Positions 27,880 through 36,980 of a DNA stretch of 64,000 bases are shown piece after piece. A program made the translations under genes and the position numbers. The stretch is from Crocinitomicaceae bacterium (GTDB taxonomy: Bacteria > Bacteroidota > Bacteroidia > Flavobacteriales_D > Crocinitomicaceae), in contig JAGYIR010000008.1 in NCBI GenBank assembly GCA_018402525.1, positions 117,501-181,500 on the forward strand. The letters are read 5' to 3'. Below the pieces are notes generated by a model. The model was not told the DNA's origin. It was given only the letters and a program-made list of their open reading frames with translations, and ran no database searches. Numbering within the stretch: position 1 is the first letter of the stretch; each line of letters begins with the position of its first letter.

Positions 27880-28160
27880 GGATGCCTTGGATGAGGTGTT
27901 TTAGGAAATTTCAGTTCAATTTTTATGGTTTTCCTAACCAGAAATCTGAATGTGGGGGCATTCAGGATCAATGCAGCTCAGACGTATGTTTGGGCTGTTT
28001 GATTTTGATATGTATTTTAGTTCTCAACTAAGAGGACCAGTACATGTTATATTTTCCTTCCTTTTGACAAAATGTGTCCATAAATCTTCAACATTTTTTT
28101 CATTTAAATTTAAGCTGTATATTTAGAAAAGGTCAATAAAACGCTTACCAAAACAATGTT

Positions 28161-28541
28161 ATGACATTCAGATATGCTCGACATACCGACAATTTAGAAT
28201 CGCTTAAGTGGTTCTATATAGAAGTGTTGCGTTTGGAGCTGCTAGGAAGTTTTGAAGGCCACGAAGGTTTTGATGGAATTTTTATAGGTCGTGGCTTTAC
28301 AGATTGGCATCTGGAGTTTACTTCTACCAATGGAACGGTTGAAAAGCATTACGACGAGAACAATCCGCTCGTTTTCTATGTGACTTCTCAACTAGAGTTA
28401 GAAGATATAGTTAAAACAATTAAGATGAACAATATTCCCATTTTGGAACATCCTAATCCTTATTGGTCAAAAAACAAGGCGGTTTTTGTTCGAGATCCCG
28501 ATGGTTTTCCTGTTATCATTTTGTTTAAATTAGCTAAATAA
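28161..28541 (+). CDS. VOC (glyoxalase/bleomycin-resistance fold) protein
   Basis: The 126-aa protein has the N-terminal FRYARHTDNLESLKWFYIEVLRLELLGSFEGHEGFDGIFI, a metal-site-like DWHLEFT and C-terminal FVRDPDGFPVIILFK (DPDG signature). It has one betaalphabetabetabeta pair of vicinal-oxygen-chelate modules. Metal-binding residues are partly present (His9, Glu/His in HLEF). Substrate unknown. It starts 57 nt before the methyltransferase gene on the same strand. Confidence 0.82.
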   Translation: MTFRYARHTDNLESLKWFYIEVLRLELLGSFEGHEGFDGIFIGRGFTDWHLEFTSTNGTVEKHYDENNPLVFYVTSQLELEDIVKTIKMNNIPILEHPNPYWSKNKAVFVRDPDGFPVIILFKLAK

Positions 28542-28598
28542 CTCGTATTTATTGCAATAAAAGGACTAATTTTAGTTCCCAAATTAACTCCTGTTGGA

Positions 28599-29282
28599 AT
28601 GAAGCCAGAATTGGTGAAAGATATTATTGATTGGGACATCGTCAATTGGTCGAAGGCGTTGCATTTCTGGGAGAGTAAACACGTATTTGATTCAACGGCA
28701 CAAGAATGTTTGGAGCTCGGCGGACGAAGAGGTGGACTATCACTATGGATGGCGTTGAAAGGGAATCGTGTACTTTGCTCAGATTATGAGTTCGATGAAA
28801 CTGAGGCTCGGAAACTCCATGAAAAATACAATTGTCACGAGCGAATTAGTTATCAAGATATTGACGCAACTGCCATTCCTTATAAAAACCATTTTGATGT
28901 TATCGCTTTTAAGTCAATTTTGGGTGGAATTTGCAGAAATGATAACGATGCGCTGAAATCAAAAACCATAGAAGAAATTTATGCAGCGCTTAAACCAGGA
29001 GGCAAACTCGTTTTTGCGGAGAATTTGACATCTTCCTTTGTTCACCGATTTATGCGCAAACGGTTTACCAATTGGGGAGCAGCATGGAATTACCTCGATT
29101 ATCATGAAATTGATGCAGTGTTTAGCTCATTTAAAAAAGTAGAGCTTGTGACAATTGGTTTTTTTGGTGCATTCGGTCGCACAGAAGGTCAACGAAATTT
29201 TCTTGGAAAAATAGATAATATCATAGCTCCACTTGTTCCAAAAAGCAAACGCTATATTGTGGCTGGCGTGGCAGAAAAGTAA
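28599..29282 (+). CDS. Class I SAM-dependent methyltransferase
   Basis: The 227-aa protein has the SAM-binding LELGGRRGGLSLWMALKG (motif I, about 38-55), acidic residue in CSDYEFDE, DVIAFKSILGGI (motif for post-I/II) and LKPGGKLVFAENL (motif III). Target substrate cannot be told. It is followed 7 nt later by a MOSC gene, which suggests one transcript. Confidence 0.82.
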   Translation: MKPELVKDIIDWDIVNWSKALHFWESKHVFDSTAQECLELGGRRGGLSLWMALKGNRVLCSDYEFDETEARKLHEKYNCHERISYQDIDATAIPYKNHFDVIAFKSILGGICRNDNDALKSKTIEEIYAALKPGGKLVFAENLTSSFVHRFMRKRFTNWGAAWNYLDYHEIDAVFSSFKKVELVTIGFFGAFGRTEGQRNFLGKIDNIIAPLVPKSKRYIVAGVAEK

Positions 29283-29289
29283 TCATAGA

Positions 29290-29742
29290 ATGCGTCGTAT
29301 GGGTAGAATAATTGGAATAGCAACACGAAAAAAAACGAAAGCAGCGATGGATGAACATACCTCTGTTGCCGTCACTTTTGAAAGTGGTGTGGCTCAAGAC
29401 AGCCGTGGAAAAAAGCGAAACAATCGCCAAGTAACGATCTTATCAAGTGAAAGTTGGCACGTTACTTGTCAAGAGATGCAGCAGGAAATTCCTTGGACGA
29501 CTCGAAGAGCCAACTTTTTTGTGAAAGGAATAGAATTAGAACATAAAACTGGAGCACTTTTGAAAATTGGAACGGCCATATTGGAAATTACAGGAGAACT
29601 TGAACCTTGCAATCGTATGGATGAGCAGGTACAAGGTTTAACAAAAGCGCTGGATACCAATTGGCGAGGAGGTGTTACTTGTAAAATCATTGAAGAAGGC
29701 ACAGTTGAATTAAATGATACTGTTACTTTTGTTGGCAATTAA
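29290..29742 (+). CDS. MOSC domain protein
   Basis: The 150-aa protein (ATG at 29290, or 29299) matches the MOSC fold found at the C-terminus of molybdenum-cofactor sulfurases and in YiiM: TSVAVTFESGVAQDSRGKKRNNRQVTIL, then IPWTTRRANFFVKGIEL, IGTAILEITGELEPCNRMDEQVQGL (conserved Cys) and GGVTCKIIEEG. MOSC proteins handle sulfur or hydroxylamine-type substrates with Mo cofactor. Upstream in-frame codons to 29233 lie inside the methyltransferase gene and are unlikely. Confidence 0.85.
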   Translation: MRRMGRIIGIATRKKTKAAMDEHTSVAVTFESGVAQDSRGKKRNNRQVTILSSESWHVTCQEMQQEIPWTTRRANFFVKGIELEHKTGALLKIGTAILEITGELEPCNRMDEQVQGLTKALDTNWRGGVTCKIIEEGTVELNDTVTFVGN

Positions 29743-29782
29743 TTAAAAATCAATAATATATTAACCATAAAATAAAAATCAC

Positions 29783-30622
29783 ATGAAAAAAAGCAGATTC
29801 AATTTATTCCTTTTAGTGGGATTGACATTGTTCACGTTCAATATTTCAGCGCAAGAAGTCGAAGGCTTTGCGAAAGTAGTGTACTACGCTCCAGCGGATA
29901 TGGAGGTGGAGGGTATCAATGTATCAGTAAAAAATGCCGTAGCACAAGCCGATCACTCTAAACTTGCGGTAACCGTTGAGAATGGCTCTACTGATTTATT
30001 GATGTATGTGCCTGATGAATCGGTGTTTACATTTGCATTTGGAGAGGATAAACCTTCCATGAAGTCGTTTATTTTGAAACCTACTGACAAAAAAACGAAG
30101 ACCTTTATCGCAAAAGGAAGCGGTAATTATTTACAAAAGGAATATCAGTTAAAGGTCAGCGGTTTGTACAAAGTTCCAGTGAATGGAAAAGTAACTGAAG
30201 CTGAGCAATTTCCCCTTCCTGCGGCTAAAAACAGTTTCACAGCAGGAGATTTCAAAGTTCAATTGAAAAAGTATTCGGCATCGACGAAAGAAGCGAAGGC
30301 TATTTTTGAAGTTACATACTTGGGAGATGATATCGCTTTGATTGATCCAACTAGCCTTTCTGTGACTGCAAAGAGAAATAAATCAACAGACGAAGTGACA
30401 TACGCAAACGATGATAAGAAGTCGGAAATTGAAGTTTTACGTAAAAATGAAACCGTTGAATTTGCAGCAGTTTTTCATATTCCAGGTAAAATTGTAGATA
30501 TGCAATTTGCAACATTGAATGTAAATTGGAACGAAACATTTGTTGAAACGACAGCAGTTGCCATTGAAGGTCCAGTTTTTAAATTGGAAATGGACGATGC
30601 TTCTACAAGAGCAGCCAACTAA
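29783..30622 (+). CDS. Secreted protein of unknown function
   Basis: The 279-aa protein has a signal peptide (FLLVGLTLFTFNISAQ). The rest is predicted all-beta: two Ig-like halves with similar alternating pattern (residues 20-140 and 145-265), no Cys, and a Lys/Asp-rich surface. I do not recognise a family. A strong terminator follows. Confidence 0.6.
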   Translation: MKKSRFNLFLLVGLTLFTFNISAQEVEGFAKVVYYAPADMEVEGINVSVKNAVAQADHSKLAVTVENGSTDLLMYVPDESVFTFAFGEDKPSMKSFILKPTDKKTKTFIAKGSGNYLQKEYQLKVSGLYKVPVNGKVTEAEQFPLPAAKNSFTAGDFKVQLKKYSASTKEAKAIFEVTYLGDDIALIDPTSLSVTAKRNKSTDEVTYANDDKKSEIEVLRKNETVEFAAVFHIPGKIVDMQFATLNVNWNETFVETTAVAIEGPVFKLEMDDASTRAAN

Positions 30623-30645
30623 AAATATCTTTATGAAAAGTAGGG

Positions 30646-30674
30646 AAGGACGGAAATATTCCGTCCTTTTTTTT
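30646..30674 (+). terminator. Intrinsic terminator
   Basis: A perfect 10-bp stem AAGGACGGAA / TTCCGTCCTT with a 3-nt loop is followed by a T run, 23 nt after the secreted-protein gene. Confidence 0.9.
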
Positions 30675-30688
30675 GCTTAAAAAACAAT

Positions 30689-30736
30689 ATACGTCAAATG
30701 ACGTATTGCCTATATTTCCAATTAATACGACCTTTG
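30689..30736 (+). promoter_or_regulatory. Perfect palindromic operator and -7-like box, copy 2
   Basis: ATACGTCAAATGACGTAT (30689-30706) is a perfect 8-bp-arm palindrome with an AA centre. GACCTTTG (30729-30736), one base from TAnnTTTG, follows after exactly 22 nt, the same spacing as at 27832-27879. The lipoprotein gene starts at 30759. This is a plausible activator-dependent promoter. Confidence 0.55.
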
Positions 30737-30758
30737 TCTAAATTAAATCGTATATATT

Positions 30759-31565
30759 ATGACTGTTAAAAGAATTCTATTTATCAACGCAATCGCACTT
30801 ATTTCAATCGGTGCATTTTCATCTTGTAAAAAAGAGGGGTGTACTGATTCAACCGCTACGAATTACAATCCATCTGCTACAAGCGACGATGGTTCTTGTA
30901 TCACTGAAGACCCGACTCCATCAGCAAGTACACCGTCGGGATATACACCGTCATTCAGTGGAACGTTTGCCACGTTAGTGGGAATTAAGGCACTTTCTAC
31001 GACTTCCACACCAATTGGACCAGTAGACACTGAGATTGGAACAGCCGTTGCTGTTTTCAGCGAGGACGCTGGCGCTAATTTTATTAGTGCAGGAACTGTT
31101 TCAGTGGATGGCACAAATTTGGTAGCGCAATCGAACAATTCTTATGTGTATACACCAGGAGCAGCAAATCCAACGGGAATTAGCTTTGGTGGGACGCAAA
31201 GTTGGGCAGGTTCTGGCGCAGCATGGCCTGCATTTAACGCAAGTACGTCAGTTGGATTTCCAAATGTTGCTGTTATTTCATCTGGAAACGTAACTATGGC
31301 TTCGGATTACACCTTGAACTGTGGGTCTCCTGTGACGGCAGATTCAATTTACTTCGCGGTGTACGGACCAAACGGTACAGCTATGAAAGTAGTTGCTGGA
31401 GGAGCCAGCTCATATACGTTTACATCTGCTGAATTAAGTGGAGTTGGAGCAGGATCAGGGTTTGTACAAATCGTTGGAATCAATTATGATCTTCAAGGAA
31501 TTGGCGGTAGAGATTATTACCTGCTTAACGAAACAGCACGCACAAAATCTGTCACAATTAACTAA
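30759..31565 (+). CDS. Putative lipoprotein with Cys-bounded calcium-loop-like motif
   Basis: The 268-aa protein has a lipoprotein signal (LISIGAFSSC, Cys at residue 23). It continues with the segment GCTDSTATNYNPSATSDDGSC, a Cys-bounded Asn/Asp motif that recurs in many secreted proteins of Bacteroidota. The rest is Ser/Thr/Gly-rich, beta-type, with no catalytic motif. The upstream palindrome may control it. Confidence 0.65.
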   Translation: MTVKRILFINAIALISIGAFSSCKKEGCTDSTATNYNPSATSDDGSCITEDPTPSASTPSGYTPSFSGTFATLVGIKALSTTSTPIGPVDTEIGTAVAVFSEDAGANFISAGTVSVDGTNLVAQSNNSYVYTPGAANPTGISFGGTQSWAGSGAAWPAFNASTSVGFPNVAVISSGNVTMASDYTLNCGSPVTADSIYFAVYGPNGTAMKVVAGGASSYTFTSAELSGVGAGSGFVQIVGINYDLQGIGGRDYYLLNETARTKSVTIN

Positions 31566-31613
31566 TAAAATTTCTAACCAAAATTCACTGACCTTAATTG
31601 TCGGCTGACAGAA

Positions 31614-31646
31614 AAAAAGCGGTAGTTCATTGAACTACCGCTTTTT
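31614..31646. terminator. Bidirectional intrinsic terminator
   Basis: A perfect 16-bp inverted repeat AAAAAGCGGTAGTTCA / TGAACTACCGCTTTTT with one loop base lies between two convergent genes. T runs on both strands would serve both transcripts. Confidence 0.9.
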
Positions 31647-31668
31647 ATGTTTATAAAAATTGATGTTT

Positions 31669-32898
31669 TTAAGCGCTCATAACCTTGGAGCTCTCAACAG
31701 TTCTTCCAGGATAAACTTTCAACGCTTCTTCCAAGCATTTTACTGCTTTTTTTAGCGAATCCTGATTTAAAACATAGGCAATTCGTACCTCTTGCTCTCC
31801 TAATCCTTTGGTTGAGTAAAATCCATTCGCTGGAGCCATCATAACGGTTGCTCCTTCGAATTCAAAATCTTCTAACAACCATTGACAAAAACGTTCCGCA
31901 TTATCCACTGGGAATTTTGCTACACAATAAAATGCACCGCTTGGTTTTGGACAGAAAACGCCAGGAATGCTATTCAATCCATCCACCATAATATTTCTGC
32001 GTTCTACGTACTCAGACACAACATCATCAAAATAGGACGCTGGAGTGTCCAATGCCGCTTCGGCAGCAATTTGGTCAACGGTTGGTGGTGAAAGTCGGGC
32101 TTGTCCAAACTTTAACGCTGAAGACATGACTTCTTTATTTCTTGAAATTAAACACCCAATTCGTGCTCCGCACATTGAATAACGCTTAGAAACGGAATCA
32201 ATTAAAATGACGTTTTGATCTATACCTTCCAAATTCATGACAGAAAAGGGTTGTGCACCATCGTAGCAAAACTCACGGTAAACCTCATCTGCAAATAAGA
32301 ACAAATCATGCTTTTTAACAATGTCTCGTAGTTTTTCCAACTCTTCTTTTGAATACAAATATCCAGTAGGATTTCCCGGATTGCAAATGACAATCGCCTT
32401 TGTTTTAGATGTGATTTTCTTCTCAAACTCTTCCACTGGAGGCAATGCAAATCCATCTTCGATATTTGCTGTTACAGGAACCACATTCAATCCCGCTGCA
32501 ACTGCAAAACCATTGTAGTTGGCATAAAATGGTTCGGGAATAATTACTTCATCGTCTGGGTTACACGTTGTTAAAAATCCAAATGTCAATGCTTCAGAAC
32601 CACCTGTTGTGATGATAATGTCCTCTGCTTCAACATCAATGTGAATCGATTTGTAATACGCCGCAAGTTTTTTTCTGTAGGATTCAAATCCTGCTGAGTG
32701 ACTGTATTCTATCACTTTTCGGTCCATATTCCTGATCGCATTTAACGCAACCTCTGGCGTTTCAATGTCAGGTTGACCAATGTTCAGGTGGTAAACAACT
32801 TTTCCACTTGCTTTTGCTTTTTCAGCATAAGGAACCAATTTTCTAATTGGCGACTCCGGCATGTTGACCGCTTTATTTGATAAAATAGGCATATTCAA
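31669..32898 (-). CDS. Class I/II pyridoxal-phosphate aminotransferase
   Basis: The 409-aa cytoplasmic enzyme of the aspartate-aminotransferase fold has GQPDIETP (41-48), TTGGSEAL (97-104), ICNPGNPTGY (171-180), FADEVYREF (202-210) and the PLP Schiff-base Lys238 in SVSKRYSMCGARIG, with C-terminal Arg-containing EQEVRIAY. It transaminates an amino acid with 2-oxoglutarate; donor specificity (Asp, aromatic or Ala) is open. Start at 32898 or the nearby Met codon at 32892. Confidence 0.92.
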   Translation of the reverse strand: MNMPILSNKAVNMPESPIRKLVPYAEKAKASGKVVYHLNIGQPDIETPEVALNAIRNMDRKVIEYSHSAGFESYRKKLAAYYKSIHIDVEAEDIIITTGGSEALTFGFLTTCNPDDEVIIPEPFYANYNGFAVAAGLNVVPVTANIEDGFALPPVEEFEKKITSKTKAIVICNPGNPTGYLYSKEELEKLRDIVKKHDLFLFADEVYREFCYDGAQPFSVMNLEGIDQNVILIDSVSKRYSMCGARIGCLISRNKEVMSSALKFGQARLSPPTVDQIAAEAALDTPASYFDDVVSEYVERRNIMVDGLNSIPGVFCPKPSGAFYCVAKFPVDNAERFCQWLLEDFEFEGATVMMAPANGFYSTKGLGEQEVRIAYVLNQDSLKKAVKCLEEALKVYPGRTVESSKVMSA

Positions 32899-33063
32899 AA
32901 TTTTGCGTCAAATTTAGGTAGAAACTTCAAGAAAGGAGCTGTAAAATTTAAAAATTCAAAGATTTGCTTTTCGTCTGCATCCAGCGGTCAAAAATTCAAG
33001 CAATGGAAAGTTGAAGAGGTTACAGTTCAAGAACTTCTAATAATTTTTTCGTTATTTTGACCT

Positions 33064-33900
33064 GTGAAATGGGTCGTATTTTTTTCGTTGTTCCTAGTCG
33101 CTTGTCAGACAGGAACTAAAACAGAGGTTGAACGGGAGCATGAAGTTACCTCTACATCTGACGTGTTTGTCAATTCTCACCTTGTTGATTCCATAGATCA
33201 GGTGTTTAATTTAATTGACTTGGTCGATATTACAACTGTCAATTCGGCTATAAAAACCGATTTAAAGTACGCTACGGATGATAATTTCATGGGTATCACC
33301 TTGTACGATACATTGACAAAGGTATACTTGCAACGCGAAGTTGCGGAACGCTTGTCAAAATGTCAAGATTATCTGGATTCGCTCCGACCGGGTTATGCGC
33401 TCCTTGTTTTTGATGGTGTTCGTCCGCAACAAGTCCAACGCGAAATGTGGGATGCCTTAGATTCTGTTCCAGTCTACCGAAGAGGGAAATTTGTTTCGAA
33501 TCCGAGTAGGGGAAGCGTTCATAATTTTGGTGCAGCGGTTGATTTGAGCATTGTAGATGCGAAAGGGAATTTACTAGATATGGGAGCTGGATACGATGAT
33601 TTTAGAAAGATTGCTTTTCCACAACATGAAGCTGAGTTTCTTGCATCAGGTGAATTATCACAACAGCAGGTTAACAATCGTAAGTTGTTACGTCGTGTGA
33701 TGGCTTCTCAAAAATTTCAAAACATTCCAAGCGAATGGTGGCATTTCAACGCATATTCACGCATAACGGCGTCACATCGTTATAAAATGTTGGTCACCGA
33801 ATCTGGTGACACGAAATGGTTTAGAATTCAAGTCAAGAAAGATACTACAGGGATTGAGGAGCTTAATCCAGCGTGTAACGAACACCTAAAAAACCTCTGA
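33064..33900 (+). CDS. D-alanyl-D-alanine dipeptidase (VanX/DdpX type), lipoprotein
   Basis: The 278-aa M15D peptidase begins with a lipoprotein signal (MKWVVFFSLFLVAC, from a GTG at 33064). The zinc and catalytic residues are present: Arg120 in FDGVRPQQVQ, SVHNFGAAVD with His153 and Asp160, and EWWHFN with Glu224 and His227. It would hydrolyse D-Ala-D-Ala released from peptidoglycan precursors; a van cluster is absent, so a recycling role is more likely than resistance. It overlaps the convergent TonB receptor by 38 nt. Confidence 0.88.
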   Translation: MKWVVFFSLFLVACQTGTKTEVEREHEVTSTSDVFVNSHLVDSIDQVFNLIDLVDITTVNSAIKTDLKYATDDNFMGITLYDTLTKVYLQREVAERLSKCQDYLDSLRPGYALLVFDGVRPQQVQREMWDALDSVPVYRRGKFVSNPSRGSVHNFGAAVDLSIVDAKGNLLDMGAGYDDFRKIAFPQHEAEFLASGELSQQQVNNRKLLRRVMASQKFQNIPSEWWHFNAYSRITASHRYKMLVTESGDTKWFRIQVKKDTTGIEELNPACNEHLKNL

Positions 33901-36165
33901 TTCCCTGATTTGGAGCATAAACATAGGAAGGATCGAACGTAAGTCCGTATGGATTGTTTGGTGTTTGTAGTGCATTTCCGTTTGCATCAAACGAGACTTC
34001 TTTGTCAAATGGATCATGACTTCTTGCAATTAGAAAGTCCGTATTTTTGTTAGGAGTCCAGTTCAATAGATTCTTAACACCTCCGTAGATTTCAAAGGAT
34101 TTAATTCCTTTAAACGTTAGCTGAATATTTTGTATGCTCCACCAAGGAGCGTATTGCGCACGTGGATCGAATTCGTTGAGCAAAGGTAAACGCATTGGAC
34201 TGTAAAGGTTTCCGGTGTAATCAATGCTTAGATTAAGTTTAGGGATGGTATAGCTCGCACTCCAGTTCGCAGAAAAGTTTTCGGTGAGAATTTGCTGTTG
34301 CTTTTGACCGTTTTCTATGGATGAAATGTCCATCAACGTTCCTCCAGCTTCCAGTCGTAAATTGCGAATAAACTCAGCTTCGATTTTTAAACTTATCCCT
34401 TGACTGATCGCATAACCGTCTAGATTTTCATAATAGATGTGATTGGCATCAGTTTCATAATCAGCAATGATTCTGTTGGTGAAGTAGGTGTAAAACGCTG
34501 TGGCATCGATCACGAAGTACTTATTCTTTTTGGTAATGATCGTTTTATTGAAGTTCAAATTGGCGTTGTACGATTGTTCCGGTGCGATATCATTCGCGAT
34601 GACAACCTCTCTCGCTCCAGTCAGTGCTGCGTGATCTTCCGTAAAAATATTTACTACCCGATAGCCCGTTCCAGTGTTTAAACGAAGAATATTGTTTTCA
34701 TTCATCGACCATTTGTAGCCTAATCGTGGCGTAAAGATTGACCCGTGCAATGAATTATAATCATAACGGAGTCCAGCCAATAATTTGTGCTTTTTTCCAA
34801 TGCCGTATTCATCTTGCACAAATACACCAGGCAACCATGTTTGCGATGGTTTATTTTTTTGGTTGAGTGAATCTGCGGATTTTGTCGCTGGCGTGTCATC
34901 GTCGTAATTAACGTAACGCAGGGATGTACCAACAAGAAGATCGTGTTTACCTATTTTTTTATCCCAGTGTAATTGTCCGAATCCAATAAACTGATTTGCC
35001 ATAAAGGAAGTGTTTCCGTAATAACTGTTTTGGTAATGTTGATTGAAAGAAGTTGAGAAGATCACTTTTTCCTTCATCGGCAACTGGTACTTTCCGATGA
35101 CTTCCCAGCGCGATGTGTAGATACTTTCACCATATATGCTATCACCTCCTCTGTGTGTTGGATCCCAGTCCATTTCTCCACCCCAGCGGTCTTCGTAGAC
35201 GTATCGTCCTGCGATCGAAAATAAACGGTAGTCCTTTCGTTGAAAGTTCCATTTTTGAAAAACTGAGAATCGATCTTGGAGTGTAACGTCGGTAAATCCA
35301 TCGTTGTTATTGTCCTGTTTGAAGTCGTAGTTGAAATAATTAATTCCAGTCAGTAAATCCACCTTCTTTCCGACCTTCGCTTTAAGTGCGATGTCAACAT
35401 TGGTTTCCAACCAACTTGTGGTGAAAACATCAACAGATGCGATCGGAGCACTGATTGCTTTTTTGTGATTAAGTTGATTACTCCACCGATCGCCTCTGAT
35501 CCGTACAATGTTGACGCTGGACCTTTCACAATTTCAATCCGTTCGATCAATGAATTGGGAATTCCACTCAATCCATAAACAGTCGAAAGACTACTAACAA
35601 TGGGCATTCCATCAATTAAAATCATGGTATAGGGACCTTCCAAACCATTGATGTGAATGTCGCCCGTGTTGCAAATATTGCAGTTGAGTTGCGGTCGAAC
35701 ACCATTTACGTTTTGCAGTGATTCATACACGGAGGGTGTCGGATTTTTTTTAAAGAATTTGGAGGAAAAGACCTCAACATTAACGGTGCTTTCTTTCTTG
35801 GAGACTTCTTTCAATGTCCCACTTACGGTCATTTCGTCTAAAACCTGTTCACTTTTTTTCAATGTAATGAGCTGATGAGCGGTGGGAATGGCTATCGTTT
35901 GTTTGAGGATTTCATACCCGAACGCACTAAATTCGATGGTGTACATTCCTTTCGGAAGATTTGTCAAAATGAAGTTCCCCTCAAAATCAGTCAGCACGTT
36001 TGCTTTTAATTCTTGACCGTTGAGAGCAGAAGTAGAGCTAATTTTAACTTTTACGTAGGGGATAGGTTCGTTTCCATCCGTAATTTTTCCTGAAAGCGTT
36101 TCCTGCGCCACAGTAAGTTGTGCACAAAAGGTAATTATTAATAAAGAAAAAAATCTAAGACTCAT
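33863..36165 (-). pseudogene. TonB-dependent receptor, interrupted by a single frameshift
   Basis: The 5' part (36165 to about 35350) encodes a signal peptide, a carboxypeptidase-like beta-sandwich (GKITDGNEPIPYVKVKIS) and the plug domain with NCNICNTGDIHINGLEG, LIDGMPIV, IERIEIVKGPASTLYGSEAIGGVINLITKK. The 3' part (to 33863) encodes the barrel, ending GFLGVRYTLD. The frames meet at a run of six T (35459-35464; A6 on the coding strand). One extra base there gives ITKKAISAPIASVDVF and a 767-aa receptor. A sequencing or assembly error, real decay, or phase variation are all possible. A DtxR-type operator lies in its promoter, so iron or manganese uptake is likely. Confidence 0.85.
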
Positions 36166-36187
36166 CCTACGATTAGTAATTTATTTG

Positions 36188-36218
36188 CAAAACTAATAAA
36201 GTTAGACTAATCTAACAA
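36188..36218 (-). promoter_or_regulatory. TonB receptor promoter with embedded DtxR/MntR-type operator
   Basis: On the minus strand a TTG (CAA at 36216-36218) is followed after 20 nt by TAGTTTTG (36188-36195), a match to the Bacteroidota -33/-7 promoter. The palindrome GTTAGACTAATCTAAC (36201-36216) fills the spacer and touches the -33 box. It lies 36 nt upstream of the receptor start and 38 nt upstream of the divergent DtxR-family gene, so repression of the receptor (and autoregulation) by metal-loaded repressor is a natural reading. Confidence 0.65.
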
Positions 36219-36254
36219 TATTTTTAATTAAAATTTTAGTAGTAGTTTTGATAC

Positions 36255-36968
36255 ATGTTATCTTTTACAGAGGAAAATTATTTAAAAGCCCTTGTGCAAC
36301 TCACTTTTTTTGAGAACTCCCGCCAACATGAAGGTCAGGGAAAATCGGAAGTTGGAGTGAATCGTTTGGCTGCCTATTTGGATGTAAAACCTGCTACGGT
36401 AAGTGACATGGCGCGTAAACTGAAAGTAAAAGAGCTTGTAGATTACGAGAAGTATGGTAAAATTTCCTTGACTGAATTAGGAAAGAAAGAGGGGATGATG
36501 GTCATCAGACGACACCGTTTGTGGGAGACCTTTTTGTACCAGAAGTTGGACTTTAACTGGGATGAAATTCACGAATTGGCTGAAGAGCTGGAACATATTC
36601 ATTCAATTAAATTGATGAATCGGCTCGATCAGTTTCTTGATTTTCCTTCTTTTGATCCACATGGAGATGCAATTCCAGATGAGAACGGAGAAATCACTAT
36701 CCCGTTTCGACGAACGCTATCCGAAGTCAAAGAAGGCAAGAAATGCAAGATGATTGCAGTCAACGATAACTCAATCGAATTCTTAAAGTACGTTGATAAG
36801 ATTGGTCTGAAAATAGAAGACGAAATCGAAGTGTTAAAAAAGGAAGACTTTGACGCGCTTACTACGATTCAATTCAAGCAGAAACAATTGGTGGTTTCAC
36901 CGAAGTTTACGGACAATATTTTTGTCCTATGCGCAACGTGTCTCAATGCAAAAGAATGTGATTGCTAG
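36255..36968 (+). CDS. DtxR/MntR-family metal-dependent repressor
   Basis: The 237-aa protein has an N-terminal winged helix (NYLKALVQLTFFEN...VGVNRLAAYLDVKPATVSDMARKLKVKELVDYEKYGKISLTELG), the metal-binding dimerisation domain with RRHRLWETFLYQKL...HELAEELEHIHS and a C-terminal FeoA/SH3-like domain (VKEGKKCKMIAV...). Metal site residues (His/Glu in EELEHI) fit the family. It senses Fe2+ or Mn2+. It is divergent from the frameshifted TonB receptor; a palindromic operator sits between them. Confidence 0.88.
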   Translation: MLSFTEENYLKALVQLTFFENSRQHEGQGKSEVGVNRLAAYLDVKPATVSDMARKLKVKELVDYEKYGKISLTELGKKEGMMVIRRHRLWETFLYQKLDFNWDEIHELAEELEHIHSIKLMNRLDQFLDFPSFDPHGDAIPDENGEITIPFRRTLSEVKEGKKCKMIAVNDNSIEFLKYVDKIGLKIEDEIEVLKKEDFDALTTIQFKQKQLVVSPKFTDNIFVLCATCLNAKECDC

Positions 36969-36980
36969 CTAAATTAAAGC

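Larger units (their letters stand above)
27576..28160 (+). other. Decayed intergenic region without an intact gene
   Basis: These 585 bases hold no complete gene. They contain the two remnants of a LuxR-type regulator (27609-27818), a palindrome with promoter-like sequence (27832-27879) and then about 280 AT-rich bases in which I see nothing further. Confidence 0.7.

Noticed and set aside
33064-33900. Vancomycin-resistance (VanX) system
   Set aside because: Only the D-Ala-D-Ala dipeptidase is present. There is no vanH/vanA ligase or vanRS pair, and the protein is a lipoprotein, which fits wall recycling better.
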